Counted from the stretch's first letter, positions 44,148-53,559 are shown. The stretch: DNA of 64,000 bases from Paractinoplanes bogorensis (GCF_018829635.1 NZ_JAHKKG010000004.1:372001-436000); one strand, 5' to 3'. Program-made: numbers and translations. The notes: generated by a model not told the origin, from the letters alone.

Positions 44148-47128
44148 GGGCGCTCACCAGGGGCATCGCGGCCGGCGCGGCGCTGCTCCTTCTGATCGCC
44201 GCGCCCCTGCCGACCACCGCCTCGGCTGCTTCCGGCGCGCCGTCACTCGCGGAGCGCTTGGAGCAAAAAGGGCATAAACCGCTTTCCCCGTACGTCGTCA
44301 CGGAGCGCGGCGCCAACCGCTTTCCCTTGGTGGCCGACGGGAAAGCGGCGCCCCTGATCGTGAGCAAGGACGACTACGCGGGTGTCATTCGCGTGGTCGA
44401 CGATCTGCAGACCGACATCAAGAAGGTCACCGGTGTCGAGCCGGTCGTCAGCCACGACACGATCCCGGCCGGATCGGCGCCGGTCATCGTCGGCACGCTC
44501 GGTAAAAGCCCGCTCGTCGACCGGATCGTCGCGCGCGGCAAGCTCGACGTGAGCGGCCTGCGGGGCAAGTGGGAGACGACGATCGAACAGGTGGTGCGCG
44601 ATCCGCTGCCCGGCGTACGGGAAGCCCTGTTGGTTGTCGGAAGCGACCAGCGGGGAAGCATTTACGGCGCTTACGACCTGTCGAAGAGCATCGGTGTTTC
44701 GCCGTGGTCGTTCTGGGACGACGTGCCAGTTGCGCAGCACGACGAGCTTTACGTGCTGCCCGGCCGGCATACCCAGGGCACGCCCAAGGTGAAATACCGC
44801 GGGTTCTTCATCAACGACGAGAACCCGGCCACCGGCACCTGGGCGCCCGGCTATTTCGGGCCGGGTAAGGCGCCCGGTTATCCGGGTGGGCTGAACGCGG
44901 CCTATTACGCCAAGGTGTTCGAGACCATGCTGCGGCTCAAGGCCAACTATCTGTGGCCGGCCGTGTGGGGGCGCGCGTTCGCCGAGGACGATCCGGCCAA
45001 CCATGCGACCGCGAGCTTCTACGGCGTCGTCATGGGCACCTCGCACGAGGCGCCGATGATGCGTGGCATCGAGGAATGGAACCGGCATCCGACCGGCACC
45101 GGGGAATGGAGTTTCCGCCGTAATCCCGACGCGATCAAGGCCTATTGGCGGGACGGCGCCGAACGGATGCGCGAGCAGAACATCGAGGGCGTCATCACGC
45201 TGGGAATGCGCGGCAACGGTGACGTCAGCCTGCCCGACGGCGACGGGATCGATCTGATGTCGTCCATCATCGACAGTCAGCGGCAGATTCTGCGGGACAC
45301 CGGGCTGATCGACCGGCCCCAGGTGCAGACCCTCTACAAGGAGGTGCAGCGCTACTGGGACGAGGGATACCGGCCGCCGGACGACGTGACGGTTGTGTTC
45401 TGCGACGACAACTGGGGGAATCTGCGTAAGCTGCCCGACGCGTCGCAGCCGGCTCGCAGCGGGGGCTACGGCATGTACTACCACTTCGATTACGTGGGCG
45501 ACGGCCGGAACTACAAATGGGCCGACACGATCAATCTCACCAATACGTGGGAGCAGCTGAATCTCGCGTACGGGAAAGGGGTTGATCGGCTCTGGGTGGT
45601 GAACGTGGGCGATCTGAAGAACGAGGAGGTGCCCACCCAGTTCTTCCTCGACTACGCGTGGAATCCGGACGCGTGGCCGATCGAGCGGCTGGGGGAGTGG
45701 ACCGGGCAGTTCGCGGCGCAGAACTTCGGGCGGGCGCTGGCCCCGGCGATCGCGGAACTGCTCGACACGTACGGATTCCTGCAGTCGCGCCGCAAGCCCG
45801 AGCTGCTCAACCGGCGGATCACGCTCGACCCGGTGACCGGCGAGGTCGTCTACAACGATCAGGCCAGTCCGTTCAGCCTGACCGAATACGGCGAGATGGA
45901 TCGGGTCACCCAGGACTGGATCGCTCTGGCCCGCCGCGCTTCCGCCGTTCGCGAAAAGGTGCCGGCGCAATGGCAGGACGCGTTCTATCAACTCGTCTAC
46001 TACCAGATCAAGGACACGGCGGTCGTCTATGAGCTGCGGCGGGCGCAGTTCCGCAACATCGCGTACGCGGCTCAGGGCCGGGCGGCCACCAACCGGCTCG
46101 CCGATACCGCCGAGCGGCTGTTCGCCGAGGACCAGGCCATGAGCGACTACTACAACAACACGCTCGCCGGTGGGAAGTGGAAGAACTGGCAGCTGCAGCC
46201 GAAGATCGGCTACGGGAACGTCGAGCGCTACGGCCCGAACGCGGGCTGGCAGCAACCGGAACTGAACAATGTGGCGCTGCCCGACGAGATCTATCCGCAT
46301 CTCAAACGCATCGAGGTGCCGTCCGAGGCGTCGATGGGCGTCGCGGACACCCGGATCCCGCAGTTGAGCCCGTGGCAGAACCAGGAGCCGGCTTTCGAGA
46401 TATTCAACAAGGGCACCACGCCGTTCCGCTACCGGATCACCACGGGCGCATCGTGGGTGCACGTGACACCGGCCTCGGGCGTCGTGAACGACCAGACGCG
46501 GGTCGTCGTGACCGCCGACTGGAAGCGGGCGCCGTCGGGCACCTCAGTCGTGCCGCTGACCGTGACCGGGGCCGGTCGTTCGGTGGTGGTTCAGGTGCCG
46601 GTCTCGAATCCGGCCGGGAAACCGGCCGGATTCCTCGAGGCCGACGGATACGTGGCGATGGAGGCCGATCACCATTCGCGAAAGACCGGCAAATGGCGGC
46701 TGCTGCCGGGGATCGGCAAGACCGGGAACGGGCTCACGCCGCTCAGTGAATCGGCGTCGCTGGAATACACGATGACGCTCACCAGCAGCGGGCCGGTGAA
46801 GGTGACGGCCTATCTGTCCCCGCGCAACAATGTGCTGCCGGGGGACGGGCTCAAATACGCGGTCTCGATCGACGGGCAGACGCCGCAGGTCGTCAACATC
46901 ACCACGGCGACCGGGGCGAACGACACCACGATGAACCGGCCGTGGGCCCGCAACACGTCCGACAACATCAACCGGACCACGACCACCCACGTGATCGACT
47001 CGCCCAGGCGGCACACGCTGAAGTTCACGGCGGTCGACCCGACGGTGATCGTGCAGCGGCTGATCGTCGACACCGGCGGCGTCCAGGACAGCTACTTCGG
47101 GCCGCCGGAGAGCCGGTGGGTGCGATGA
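44144..47128 (+). CDS. Secreted GH115 xylan alpha-1,2-glucuronidase
   Basis: 994 residues. Signal peptide about 29 residues. GH115 features are KVKYRGFFINDENPATGTW, then LRLKANYLWPAVWGRAFAED, the SHEAPMMRGIEEWNRH segment and VVFCDDNWGNLRKLP. The C-terminal quarter (about 770-990) has beta-sandwich domains usual for the family. It removes 4-O-methyl-glucuronate branches from xylan, even from internal positions. Translationally coupled to SGNH genes on both sides, which fits stripping of acetyl and glucuronate side groups together. Confidence 0.94.
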   Translation: MRALTRGIAAGAALLLLIAAPLPTTASAASGAPSLAERLEQKGHKPLSPYVVTERGANRFPLVADGKAAPLIVSKDDYAGVIRVVDDLQTDIKKVTGVEPVVSHDTIPAGSAPVIVGTLGKSPLVDRIVARGKLDVSGLRGKWETTIEQVVRDPLPGVREALLVVGSDQRGSIYGAYDLSKSIGVSPWSFWDDVPVAQHDELYVLPGRHTQGTPKVKYRGFFINDENPATGTWAPGYFGPGKAPGYPGGLNAAYYAKVFETMLRLKANYLWPAVWGRAFAEDDPANHATASFYGVVMGTSHEAPMMRGIEEWNRHPTGTGEWSFRRNPDAIKAYWRDGAERMREQNIEGVITLGMRGNGDVSLPDGDGIDLMSSIIDSQRQILRDTGLIDRPQVQTLYKEVQRYWDEGYRPPDDVTVVFCDDNWGNLRKLPDASQPARSGGYGMYYHFDYVGDGRNYKWADTINLTNTWEQLNLAYGKGVDRLWVVNVGDLKNEEVPTQFFLDYAWNPDAWPIERLGEWTGQFAAQNFGRALAPAIAELLDTYGFLQSRRKPELLNRRITLDPVTGEVVYNDQASPFSLTEYGEMDRVTQDWIALARRASAVREKVPAQWQDAFYQLVYYQIKDTAVVYELRRAQFRNIAYAAQGRAATNRLADTAERLFAEDQAMSDYYNNTLAGGKWKNWQLQPKIGYGNVERYGPNAGWQQPELNNVALPDEIYPHLKRIEVPSEASMGVADTRIPQLSPWQNQEPAFEIFNKGTTPFRYRITTGASWVHVTPASGVVNDQTRVVVTADWKRAPSGTSVVPLTVTGAGRSVVVQVPVSNPAGKPAGFLEADGYVAMEADHHSRKTGKWRLLPGIGKTGNGLTPLSESASLEYTMTLTSSGPVKVTAYLSPRNNVLPGDGLKYAVSIDGQTPQVVNITTATGANDTTMNRPWARNTSDNINRTTTTHVIDSPRRHTLKFTAVDPTVIVQRLIVDTGGVQDSYFGPPESRWVR

Positions 47129-48342
47129 AACGGCGGACCTTGCTGGGCGCCGGTGGCGTGGCGCTGCTGCCGGGACTACCCACCCCGGACCGGAAGCGCT
47201 GGATTCACACATGGACCGCGATGCCGCAGCTCACCGAGCCGTCCAACCTGCCGCCGGCCCCCTTCACCGGGGAGTCGTCGGTGCTGGTCGACACGACGCT
47301 GCGCCAGACCGTGCGGGTGACGACCCCGGGTTCCCGCGTGCGGGTGCGCTTCTCCAACGCCTTCGGCGGAGCCGCCCTGCCGATAACGTCGGCCGCCGTG
47401 GCGCTGCCGCTGGACGGCCGGGCCGGGGTGCCGGGCATCGTGCCGGGGTCGAGCCGGCGGCTCACGTTCGGTGGCCGGTCGTCGGTGACGGTGCCGGTCG
47501 GAGCACAGATCGTGTCCGATCCGGTGCCACTGCCGGTGACCCGCGGCGCGAACCTGTCACTCAGCGTCTACCTGGCGTCGGGACAGGCCACGCTGAGTGT
47601 CACCTCGCATCCCGGGTCGCGGACCACGTCGTACCTGGGAAGGGGTGATCATGTTTTTGACCCTGATCAGCCCGGGTCGATCGGCGTGGCGCACTGGTAT
47701 CTGATCAGCGGGGTCGAGGTCGAGTCGGACGGGGCCGCGATGGCGATCGTCGGCGACTCGCTGACCGACGGGCGCGGATCGACGACCGACGGCAACGACC
47801 GCTGGCCCGATCAACTGCCCGCGCCCCGGATCGCCGTCCTCAACCAGGCGGCCGGCGGCAACCGGGTGCTCAACGACGGGCTCGGACCCAGCGTGCTGGC
47901 CCGGCTCGACCGGGACGTGCTCGCGACCAGCGGCGTCGACCGGATGCTGTTGTTCGAAGGGGTCAACGACATCGGCACCGCACCGGCCACGATCGCCGAC
48001 CAGAAGGCGTTGCTGGCCGACCTTCTCGGCGCGTACCAGCAGGTCGTGACGCGGGCCCACGCGGTGGACATCCGGGTCTACGGCGCCACCATCACGCCAT
48101 TCGGGGGCAATACCGGATACGACGATCCGGACGGTTACCGCGAGGCCACCCGAACGGCGGTGAACAGTGCGATCCGTCACAACCGGCTCTTCGACGGGGT
48201 GGTGGACTTCGATGCCGCCGTACGGGATCCGGCCGCGCCCCGGCAGTTGTTGCCGTCCTATGACACCGGCGACCACCTGCACCTGAACCCCGCCGGATAT
48301 CGAACGATCGCTCAGTCGGTGCCATCCCGATGGCTCCGCTGA
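47125..48342 (+). CDS. SGNH/GDSL hydrolase, second copy
   Basis: 405 residues. N-terminal MKRRTLLGAGGVALLPGLP is a Tat-type signal (R-R-T-L-L). The layout is as in the first copy: beta-sandwich, then SGNH blocks AIVGDSLTDGRG, AAGGNRVL, FEGVNDIG and DTGDHLHLNP. The two copies are clearly paralogous but diverged. The start overlaps the GH115 stop (ATGA). It likely acts on a different ester position of the same polymer. Confidence 0.88.
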   Translation: MKRRTLLGAGGVALLPGLPTPDRKRWIHTWTAMPQLTEPSNLPPAPFTGESSVLVDTTLRQTVRVTTPGSRVRVRFSNAFGGAALPITSAAVALPLDGRAGVPGIVPGSSRRLTFGGRSSVTVPVGAQIVSDPVPLPVTRGANLSLSVYLASGQATLSVTSHPGSRTTSYLGRGDHVFDPDQPGSIGVAHWYLISGVEVESDGAAMAIVGDSLTDGRGSTTDGNDRWPDQLPAPRIAVLNQAAGGNRVLNDGLGPSVLARLDRDVLATSGVDRMLLFEGVNDIGTAPATIADQKALLADLLGAYQQVVTRAHAVDIRVYGATITPFGGNTGYDDPDGYREATRTAVNSAIRHNRLFDGVVDFDAAVRDPAAPRQLLPSYDTGDHLHLNPAGYRTIAQSVPSRWLR

Positions 48343-48383
48343 CCCGCGACCGGGCTCCCAGTTAACTCTGGACCTGATCGGGT

Positions 48384-48495
48384 ACCTTCCTCGGCGTCCC
48401 GTCGGCATCCCGTCGGCGGCCCGTCGGCACCCCGTCGGCGGCCGGTCGGCGTCACGCCGGCGTCCTGTCGGCGTCCCGCCGGCGCCGAGGAAGGT
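48384..48495 (+). repeat. 11-bp tandem repeats inside a 13-bp inverted repeat, PBP leader
   Basis: ACCTTCCTCGGCG (48384-48396) and CGCCGAGGAAGGT (48483-48495) are perfect inverted copies. Between them are about eight 11-base units of the form TCGGCNNCCCG (48391-48478). The right arm contains GAGGAAGG, the only plausible ribosome site of the PBP gene, so folding would hide it. The 151-base gap after the SGNH gene contains nothing else evident. Confidence 0.8.
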
Positions 48496-50623
48496 GGTCC
48501 GGCGACCCGTGCTCCGCTCGATCCCGAAAAAAGCCCTGCTGCTGGTGCTGTGCGGTCTGCTCACCGCCGTGGTGGTCTCCGCCGCCTCGTTCCCGGCGGT
48601 CGCGCTGGGCGGGCTGGTCGCCAAGACGGGCGCCGAGAAGTTCGCGGCCATGCCCAGCACCATCGTCGAACAGTCGGCGCCGCAGGTGACCCGCGTCTAC
48701 GCCAGTGACGGCAAGACGCAGCTGGCCGTGCTCTACGACGAGTTCCGCAGCGACGTGCCGAACAACCAGATCTCGCAGAACATGCAGGACGCGATCGTCG
48801 CGGCCGAGGACCACAAGTTCTACGAGCACAACGGTGTCGACGTGAAGGGCATCGCCCGCGCCTTCGTCAACAACAGCCAGGGCGGCTCGCAGCAGGGCGC
48901 ATCCACGCTGACCATGCAGTACGTCCGGATGGCCCAGGCCTACGGCGCGAAGACGGCCCAGGAGGCCATCGACGCGACCAAGGACAGCCCCGAACGCAAG
49001 ATCGCCGAGATGAAGTACGCGCTGCAGATCGAGAAGGATCTCAACAAGAAGGAGATCCTGACCCGCTATCTGAACCTGGCGCCGTTCGGCAACGGCGCCT
49101 ACGGCATCTACGCCGGTGCGCAGGTCTACTTCAAGAAGTCGCCCAAGAACCTGACGATCGCCGAGTCGGCGCTGCTGGCCGGCATGGTGAAGGCGCCGAC
49201 CGCGTTCGACCCGACCACCAAGACCGGCTACCCGCAGGCCCTCGAGCGGCGCAACTACATCATCGACAACATGGTCAGCCTGGGCCAGATCACCAAGGCC
49301 GAGGGCGAAGCGGCCAAGAAGACCAAGCTGAAGCGCACGACGAACCGGCCCGGCAACGGCTGCACGTCGGTGGCGACCAACAGCTGGGGCTTCTTCTGCG
49401 ACTACTTCTACCGCTGGTGGATGCAGCAGGAGGAGTTCGGCGCGAACGCGTACGACCGGGAACGCCAGCTCAAGAGCGGCGGCTACACGATCGTCACGTC
49501 GATGGACGTCAAGGCGCAGAACGCGGCCCGCCACGAGATCAACCGCAAGATCAAGGACGACAACAAGAACGCCGTGGTGATCGCCGGGGTCGAACCGGGC
49601 ACCGGCCACGTCAAGACGCTGGCCACCAACCGCAAGTTCAAGCTGGACGACGGCAGCAACCCGCTGAGCTCGAACCCGGCCTCGCGCAAAGCGGGGGCCA
49701 AGGCGTCCTACCCGAACACGACGAACCCGATCATCACCGGCGGCGGCGACATCAACGGCTACCAGGCCGGCTCGGTGTTCAAGATGTTCACGATGGTCGC
49801 CGCGCTCGAGAACGGCTTCGAGCTCAACCACGAGATCACCTCCGACTCGACCTACAAGTCGAGCTATCCGGTGGCCTACAACTCGCCCGCGGCCTGCCCC
49901 AACACGTCGTTCTACTGCCCGTCGAACTCGTCGCCCAACACCAAGGGCACGTTCAACATGTGGTCGGGCTTCGGCAAGTCGGTCAACACGTACTTCGTGC
50001 CACTGCAGGAACAGGTCGGCGCCGAGAAGGTCATCGACGTCTCGAAGCGGTTCGGCATGCAGTACCGCGCGTCCACCGACCGTGACCTGATGGCGACCGA
50101 GCAGGCGGCGCACAACTTCGGGGCGTTCACGCTGGGCGTGACCCTGTCGACGCCGCTGGACATCGCGAACGCGTACGCCACCCTGGCCGGCGACGGCATG
50201 TACTGCGTGCCGACGCCGATCAAGCAGATCACCGCGTCCGACGGCACCAAGGTGAAAGCCGGCCAGCCGTCGTGCAAGCAGGCAACCTCGGCCGACGTGG
50301 CACGCAAGACGATCGACGCGGCCCGCTGCCCGGTCGGCGACCGCGCCCAGCTCGGCAACTGCGCCGGCGCCACCGAGGCCAACGCCCACCGCACCATCCG
50401 GCACCCGATCTTCGGCAAGACCGGCACCACCGACAGCGACCGTACGGCGTCCCTGGTGGTCGGCTCGAGCAGCCTGGTGGTGGCCGGCTACATGGTCAAC
50501 CCCGACTGGGCCAACCACACCGACCGAATGCGCCACGACATCGTCAACCCGGTCACCTACCGCACCCTGGCCGACTACCTGGACGGCACCGACCCGGTGG
50601 AGTTCAAGAAGCCCGGCGAGTAG
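48494..50623 (+). CDS. Class A penicillin-binding protein (transglycosylase/transpeptidase)
   Basis: 709 residues (704 if GTG 48509 is used; 48494 lies within the ribosome site). One N-terminal membrane helix (ALLLVLCGLLTAVVVSAASF). GT51 domain about 60-250 with AAEDHKFYEHNGVD, GASTLTMQYVRM and KKEILTRYLNLAPFGNGAYG. Transpeptidase domain about 330-690 with the S-x-x-K motif in GSVFKM, SVN in GKSVNTYF and K-T-G-T in GKTGTT. It polymerises and cross-links peptidoglycan outside the membrane. Leader repeats suggest control of translation. Confidence 0.93.
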   Translation: MVRRPVLRSIPKKALLLVLCGLLTAVVVSAASFPAVALGGLVAKTGAEKFAAMPSTIVEQSAPQVTRVYASDGKTQLAVLYDEFRSDVPNNQISQNMQDAIVAAEDHKFYEHNGVDVKGIARAFVNNSQGGSQQGASTLTMQYVRMAQAYGAKTAQEAIDATKDSPERKIAEMKYALQIEKDLNKKEILTRYLNLAPFGNGAYGIYAGAQVYFKKSPKNLTIAESALLAGMVKAPTAFDPTTKTGYPQALERRNYIIDNMVSLGQITKAEGEAAKKTKLKRTTNRPGNGCTSVATNSWGFFCDYFYRWWMQQEEFGANAYDRERQLKSGGYTIVTSMDVKAQNAARHEINRKIKDDNKNAVVIAGVEPGTGHVKTLATNRKFKLDDGSNPLSSNPASRKAGAKASYPNTTNPIITGGGDINGYQAGSVFKMFTMVAALENGFELNHEITSDSTYKSSYPVAYNSPAACPNTSFYCPSNSSPNTKGTFNMWSGFGKSVNTYFVPLQEQVGAEKVIDVSKRFGMQYRASTDRDLMATEQAAHNFGAFTLGVTLSTPLDIANAYATLAGDGMYCVPTPIKQITASDGTKVKAGQPSCKQATSADVARKTIDAARCPVGDRAQLGNCAGATEANAHRTIRHPIFGKTGTTDSDRTASLVVGSSSLVVAGYMVNPDWANHTDRMRHDIVNPVTYRTLADYLDGTDPVEFKKPGE

Positions 50624-50625
50624 CC

Positions 50626-50711
50626 CACCCGTGATCGCGGCGCTGCAGGGTGGGCGCTCCCACCGCCCGGGCCGCAGGTCACCCGTGATCGCGGCGCTGC
50701 AAGGTGAGCGC
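50626..50711. repeat. Degenerate 54-bp direct duplication at the ABC permease 3' end
   Basis: CACCCGTGATCGCGGCGCTG... occurs at 50626-50657 and again at 50680-50711 with two differences over 32 bases; the right part (CACCGCCCGGGCCGCAGGT) also resembles the continuing coding sequence. The second copy is the true end of the permease gene, the first a non-coding echo in the intergenic gap. Confidence 0.75.
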
Positions 50712-51380
50712 GCCCAGCAGCAGCGCGCCTACCGCCCAGGCCGCAGTCACGGCCAGCCCGCGCCACGGGGTGTCGACGTCCACGGTGGACTGGATGCGCG
50801 TGCCGGCCGTGGCCGGGCCGGCCCGATAGACGAAGTCGGCCCAGTCGGGATCGGGCAGCCAGCGCAACATCGACGGCACGAGGAACAGCAGTCCCAGCAC
50901 GACGCCGGCTGATGCGGTGGCGCTGCGGAGAGTCGCGGCCGCGCCCAGCGCGAGCAGGGCGACGAGACCGAGGTAGACGACCGACCCGACCGCCGGGCGG
51001 ACCGGGAAGCCGGGGCGCCCGTCGAGAAGCACGCAGCCGGCCACCGACACGACGGCGGTCGCGGTGGTGGCGGCCGTCAGGATCAGGGCCTTGGCCGCGA
51101 GAACGGGCCAGCGCCGTGGGACGGCGAGCAGGCTCGAGCGGATCAGCCCGGTGCCGTACTCGCCGGCCACGAGCTGAACAGCCGCTACCGCGATGATCGC
51201 TTGACCGAGTTGCAGGCCGAGCAGCCCCACCCGTACGGGATCGGGGGTGTCGGCGGTCGTCGCTTTGACCAGGGCCGCGACGGTGAGCGTGGCGACGACG
51301 GTCAGCGCCATGGCCAGCGGGAGGTCGGGGGTGGTTCGTGCTTTCGTCCACTCAGCGCGGACAACCGCGGGAATTGGCAC
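50679..51380 (-). CDS. ABC-2 type transporter permease
   Basis: 233 residues, GTG 51380 with AGGAG 6 bases upstream. Six hydrophobic segments, starting with AVVRAEWTKARTTPDLPLAM, the cytoplasmic amphipathic entry of ABC-2 subunits, and GEYGTGLIRSSLLAVPRRWP after helix 2. It is the last gene of a three-gene exporter operon (ATPase, large permease, small permease), 17 bases after the large permease stop. Confidence 0.85.
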   Translation of the reverse strand: MPIPAVVRAEWTKARTTPDLPLAMALTVVATLTVAALVKATTADTPDPVRVGLLGLQLGQAIIAVAAVQLVAGEYGTGLIRSSLLAVPRRWPVLAAKALILTAATTATAVVSVAGCVLLDGRPGFPVRPAVGSVVYLGLVALLALGAAATLRSATASAGVVLGLLFLVPSMLRWLPDPDWADFVYRAGPATAGTRIQSTVDVDTPWRGLAVTAAWAVGALLLGALTLQRRDHG

Positions 51381-51397
51381 GCTCGCTCCTGTGGAGG

Positions 51398-52861
51398 TCA
51401 GATGTCGGCTCGGTTCAGGCGGACGGTGGCCAAGGTCAGCAGCCCCGCCGCCCACAAGCACGTCACGGCCAGGCCCGCCGCCGGAGCCAGGGGGAAATAG
51501 CCGTCGGCCGGGGTGTACGGGTGGAACACCTGCTCGTACGCGGGAAACGCCTGTTGCACTGCGAAGCCTGCGGCGGGTGTCAGCCGCAGCAACCACTCGC
51601 CCGCGGCAACCGGCAGGACCGACGCGGTGGCCAGCAGGTAGGGCACGACCGTGAGGGCCACGGCCAGCACGATGGCGAGCAGGCCGCGGCGCAAAAGGGC
51701 GCCCAGGGCGTACGCGCAAACGGCCGTCGCCGCCAGCAGCGCCGCCGTGCCCAGGCTCAGCCGCAGATCGGTGAGCAGGCCGGTCGGCGCCGCGAAGTTG
51801 CCGTTGGCTCGGAAGACATGGCTCACCAGCGGCCGGGCCACGACGACGGCGATCAGCGCGGCCGCGAACGTGACACCGCCGATCACCGCGGCCTTGGCGG
51901 CCAGCATGCGGGCGCGGTGCGGGGAGGCGAGCAGCGTCGTCCGGATCAGGCCCCGGCGGAACTCGCTCGTGATGAAGAGGACCGCCACCACCAGGATCGC
52001 GAGCAGCGCGGGCAGGGCTCCGGCCAGGTACGGCGCCACTCTCATGTCGGTCGCGGGAGCGATGTCGCCGCTGCCGGTGAGGGTCAGGGTGTCGCTGCCG
52101 GTCGTCATCCCGGGCGCACGGTGGAGTTTCTCCCAGTCCGTACGCAGTCCGTCGGCACCGACCTCGTCGTAGCGCCACGCGCCGCCGGCCGTGCTGGTGA
52201 TCTGGTCGAAGACGGCGCTGGCCTGGGTGAACCGGGCCTGCACGATGCTGCCGCCCATCGGGTTGCCCTTGGCGGTGATGTCGGGAGGCGAGGCGATGGC
52301 GAAGCCGATTCGCACCGGCCCCGACCAGCCGGACATCGTGCCCACCGTGGTCCAGTTTCGCCCGTCGGCCGAGGCGTAGGCGGTGACGTCGGCGCCCGAT
52401 CGGGAGATGCGCAGCCAGCGGGCATCGACCGGACCTGCCGCATCGTGCACGTAATTGTGCTGGAAGCGGACGCCGTGGTCGGCCGTGAGCATGATCGCCG
52501 CGTACGGGGAACCGGGGTTGATGTCGCTCTTGACGATGAGCCCGGCCTTGGCCCAGGGCACGAGACCGTCGACGATCTCGTCGTGGTTCGGCGGCGGATA
52601 GGTGATGATCCCGCTGAAGTCGCGGACCCGTGCGGTGAGGCTGCCGTCGCCGGTGAGCGTCCGGTGGGCGAAGCCGAAATGGTCCTCGACCGCCTGCCCC
52701 TCGGGCCCGACCGGCGGCGACGGGCAAGCCTGGTCGTCGCACGACGTGAAGCTGCCCGCCGCGGTCAGCCAGCCCATCCCGACGAACAGCGCGACGGCCG
52801 TGGCCAGGCCCAGCACCCAGCCGCGCACACTCCGGAACTTGGTGAACTCGGCGCGGATCAT
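51398..52861 (-). CDS. ABC-2 type permease with a large extracytoplasmic lectin-like domain
   Basis: 487 residues. After helix 1 (GWVLGLATAVALFVGMGWLT) about 215 residues lie outside the membrane. This part (GFAHRTLTGDGSLTARVRDF, ARWLRISRSGADVTAYASAD, then WTTVGTMSGWSG) resembles DUF1349/concanavalin-like beta-sandwich domains. The remaining helices follow GEFRRG-like SEFRRGLIRTTLLASPHRAR. Start overlaps the ATPase stop (ATGA). The ectodomain could bind a ligand or the exported substrate. Confidence 0.85.
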   Translation of the reverse strand: MIRAEFTKFRSVRGWVLGLATAVALFVGMGWLTAAGSFTSCDDQACPSPPVGPEGQAVEDHFGFAHRTLTGDGSLTARVRDFSGIITYPPPNHDEIVDGLVPWAKAGLIVKSDINPGSPYAAIMLTADHGVRFQHNYVHDAAGPVDARWLRISRSGADVTAYASADGRNWTTVGTMSGWSGPVRIGFAIASPPDITAKGNPMGGSIVQARFTQASAVFDQITSTAGGAWRYDEVGADGLRTDWEKLHRAPGMTTGSDTLTLTGSGDIAPATDMRVAPYLAGALPALLAILVVAVLFITSEFRRGLIRTTLLASPHRARMLAAKAAVIGGVTFAAALIAVVVARPLVSHVFRANGNFAAPTGLLTDLRLSLGTAALLAATAVCAYALGALLRRGLLAIVLAVALTVVPYLLATASVLPVAAGEWLLRLTPAAGFAVQQAFPAYEQVFHPYTPADGYFPLAPAAGLAVTCLWAAGLLTLATVRLNRADI

Positions 52862-53559
52862 CGGGTCAGCTCCAGGTAGGCCGATTCGAGTGAGCCGTAC
52901 CGCTCCCGCATGGCCCGGGTCGGCGCGTCCGCGACCACCCGCCCCCGGTCGACGACGATCACGTGGCCGGCCAGGTCCTGCAGCTCGCCCATCAGATGGC
53001 TGGAGATCAAGACCGCACGACCTTCCCGGGCCCGCGTCCGCAGGAGGTCGCGCATCCACACGAAACCGGCCGGGTCGAGACCGTTGAACGGCTCGTCCAG
53101 GATCAGGACCGGTGGGTCGCCGAGCAGGGCCGCCGCGACGCCCAGCCGCTGACGCATGCCGAGCGAGTAGCCGCCCGCCCGTCGCCGCGCGACCCCGGCC
53201 AGACCGACCTCGTCGAGCAGCTCGTCGACCCGGCTCGCGGGCAGACCCTGGGACTGGGCCAGCCAGAGCAGATGGTTGCGGCCGCTCCGGCTCGGCTGCA
53301 GGGCAGTGCCGTCGAGCAGGGCGCCGACGGCCTCCAGCGGCTTCGTCAGATCGCGGTAGCGGCGACCGCCGATCAGGGCGGTGCCGCCGTCGGGGTGGTC
53401 GAGGCCCAGCAGGATCCGCATGGTCGTGGACTTGCCGGCGCCGTTGGGGCCGACGAAACCGGTGACCTGGCCCGGCCGAACAGTGAAAGTCATCTCGCGC
53501 AGGGCGGCGGTCGGACCGTAGCTCTTCCGCAAGCCGGTGATGTCGATGGTGGCGTCCAT
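52858..53559 (-). CDS. ABC transporter ATP-binding protein
   Basis: 233 residues. Walker A GPNGAGKST (about 40-48), Q-loop region, signature YSLGMRQRLG, Walker B PVLILDEPFNGLD and the switch histidine in ISSHLMGE. It belongs to the CcmA/bacitracin-exporter-like group. It powers the two downstream permeases; divergent from the histidine kinase at 53647, so the two-component system probably regulates the exporter. Confidence 0.93.
   Translation of the reverse strand: MDATIDITGLRKSYGPTAALREMTFTVRPGQVTGFVGPNGAGKSTTMRILLGLDHPDGGTALIGGRRYRDLTKPLEAVGALLDGTALQPSRSGRNHLLWLAQSQGLPASRVDELLDEVGLAGVARRRAGGYSLGMRQRLGVAAALLGDPPVLILDEPFNGLDPAGFVWMRDLLRTRAREGRAVLISSHLMGELQDLAGHVIVVDRGRVVADAPTRAMRERYGSLESAYLELTR

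Noticed and set aside
44243..46462. A 739-codon minus-strand frame
   Set aside because: Antisense to GH115.
48452..50536. A 694-codon minus-strand frame
   Set aside because: Antisense to the class A PBP with all its motifs.
50650..50662. CelR-like sequence TGGGCGCTCCCA
   Set aside because: Two bases shorter than the CelR box and not symmetric; part of the permease duplication.
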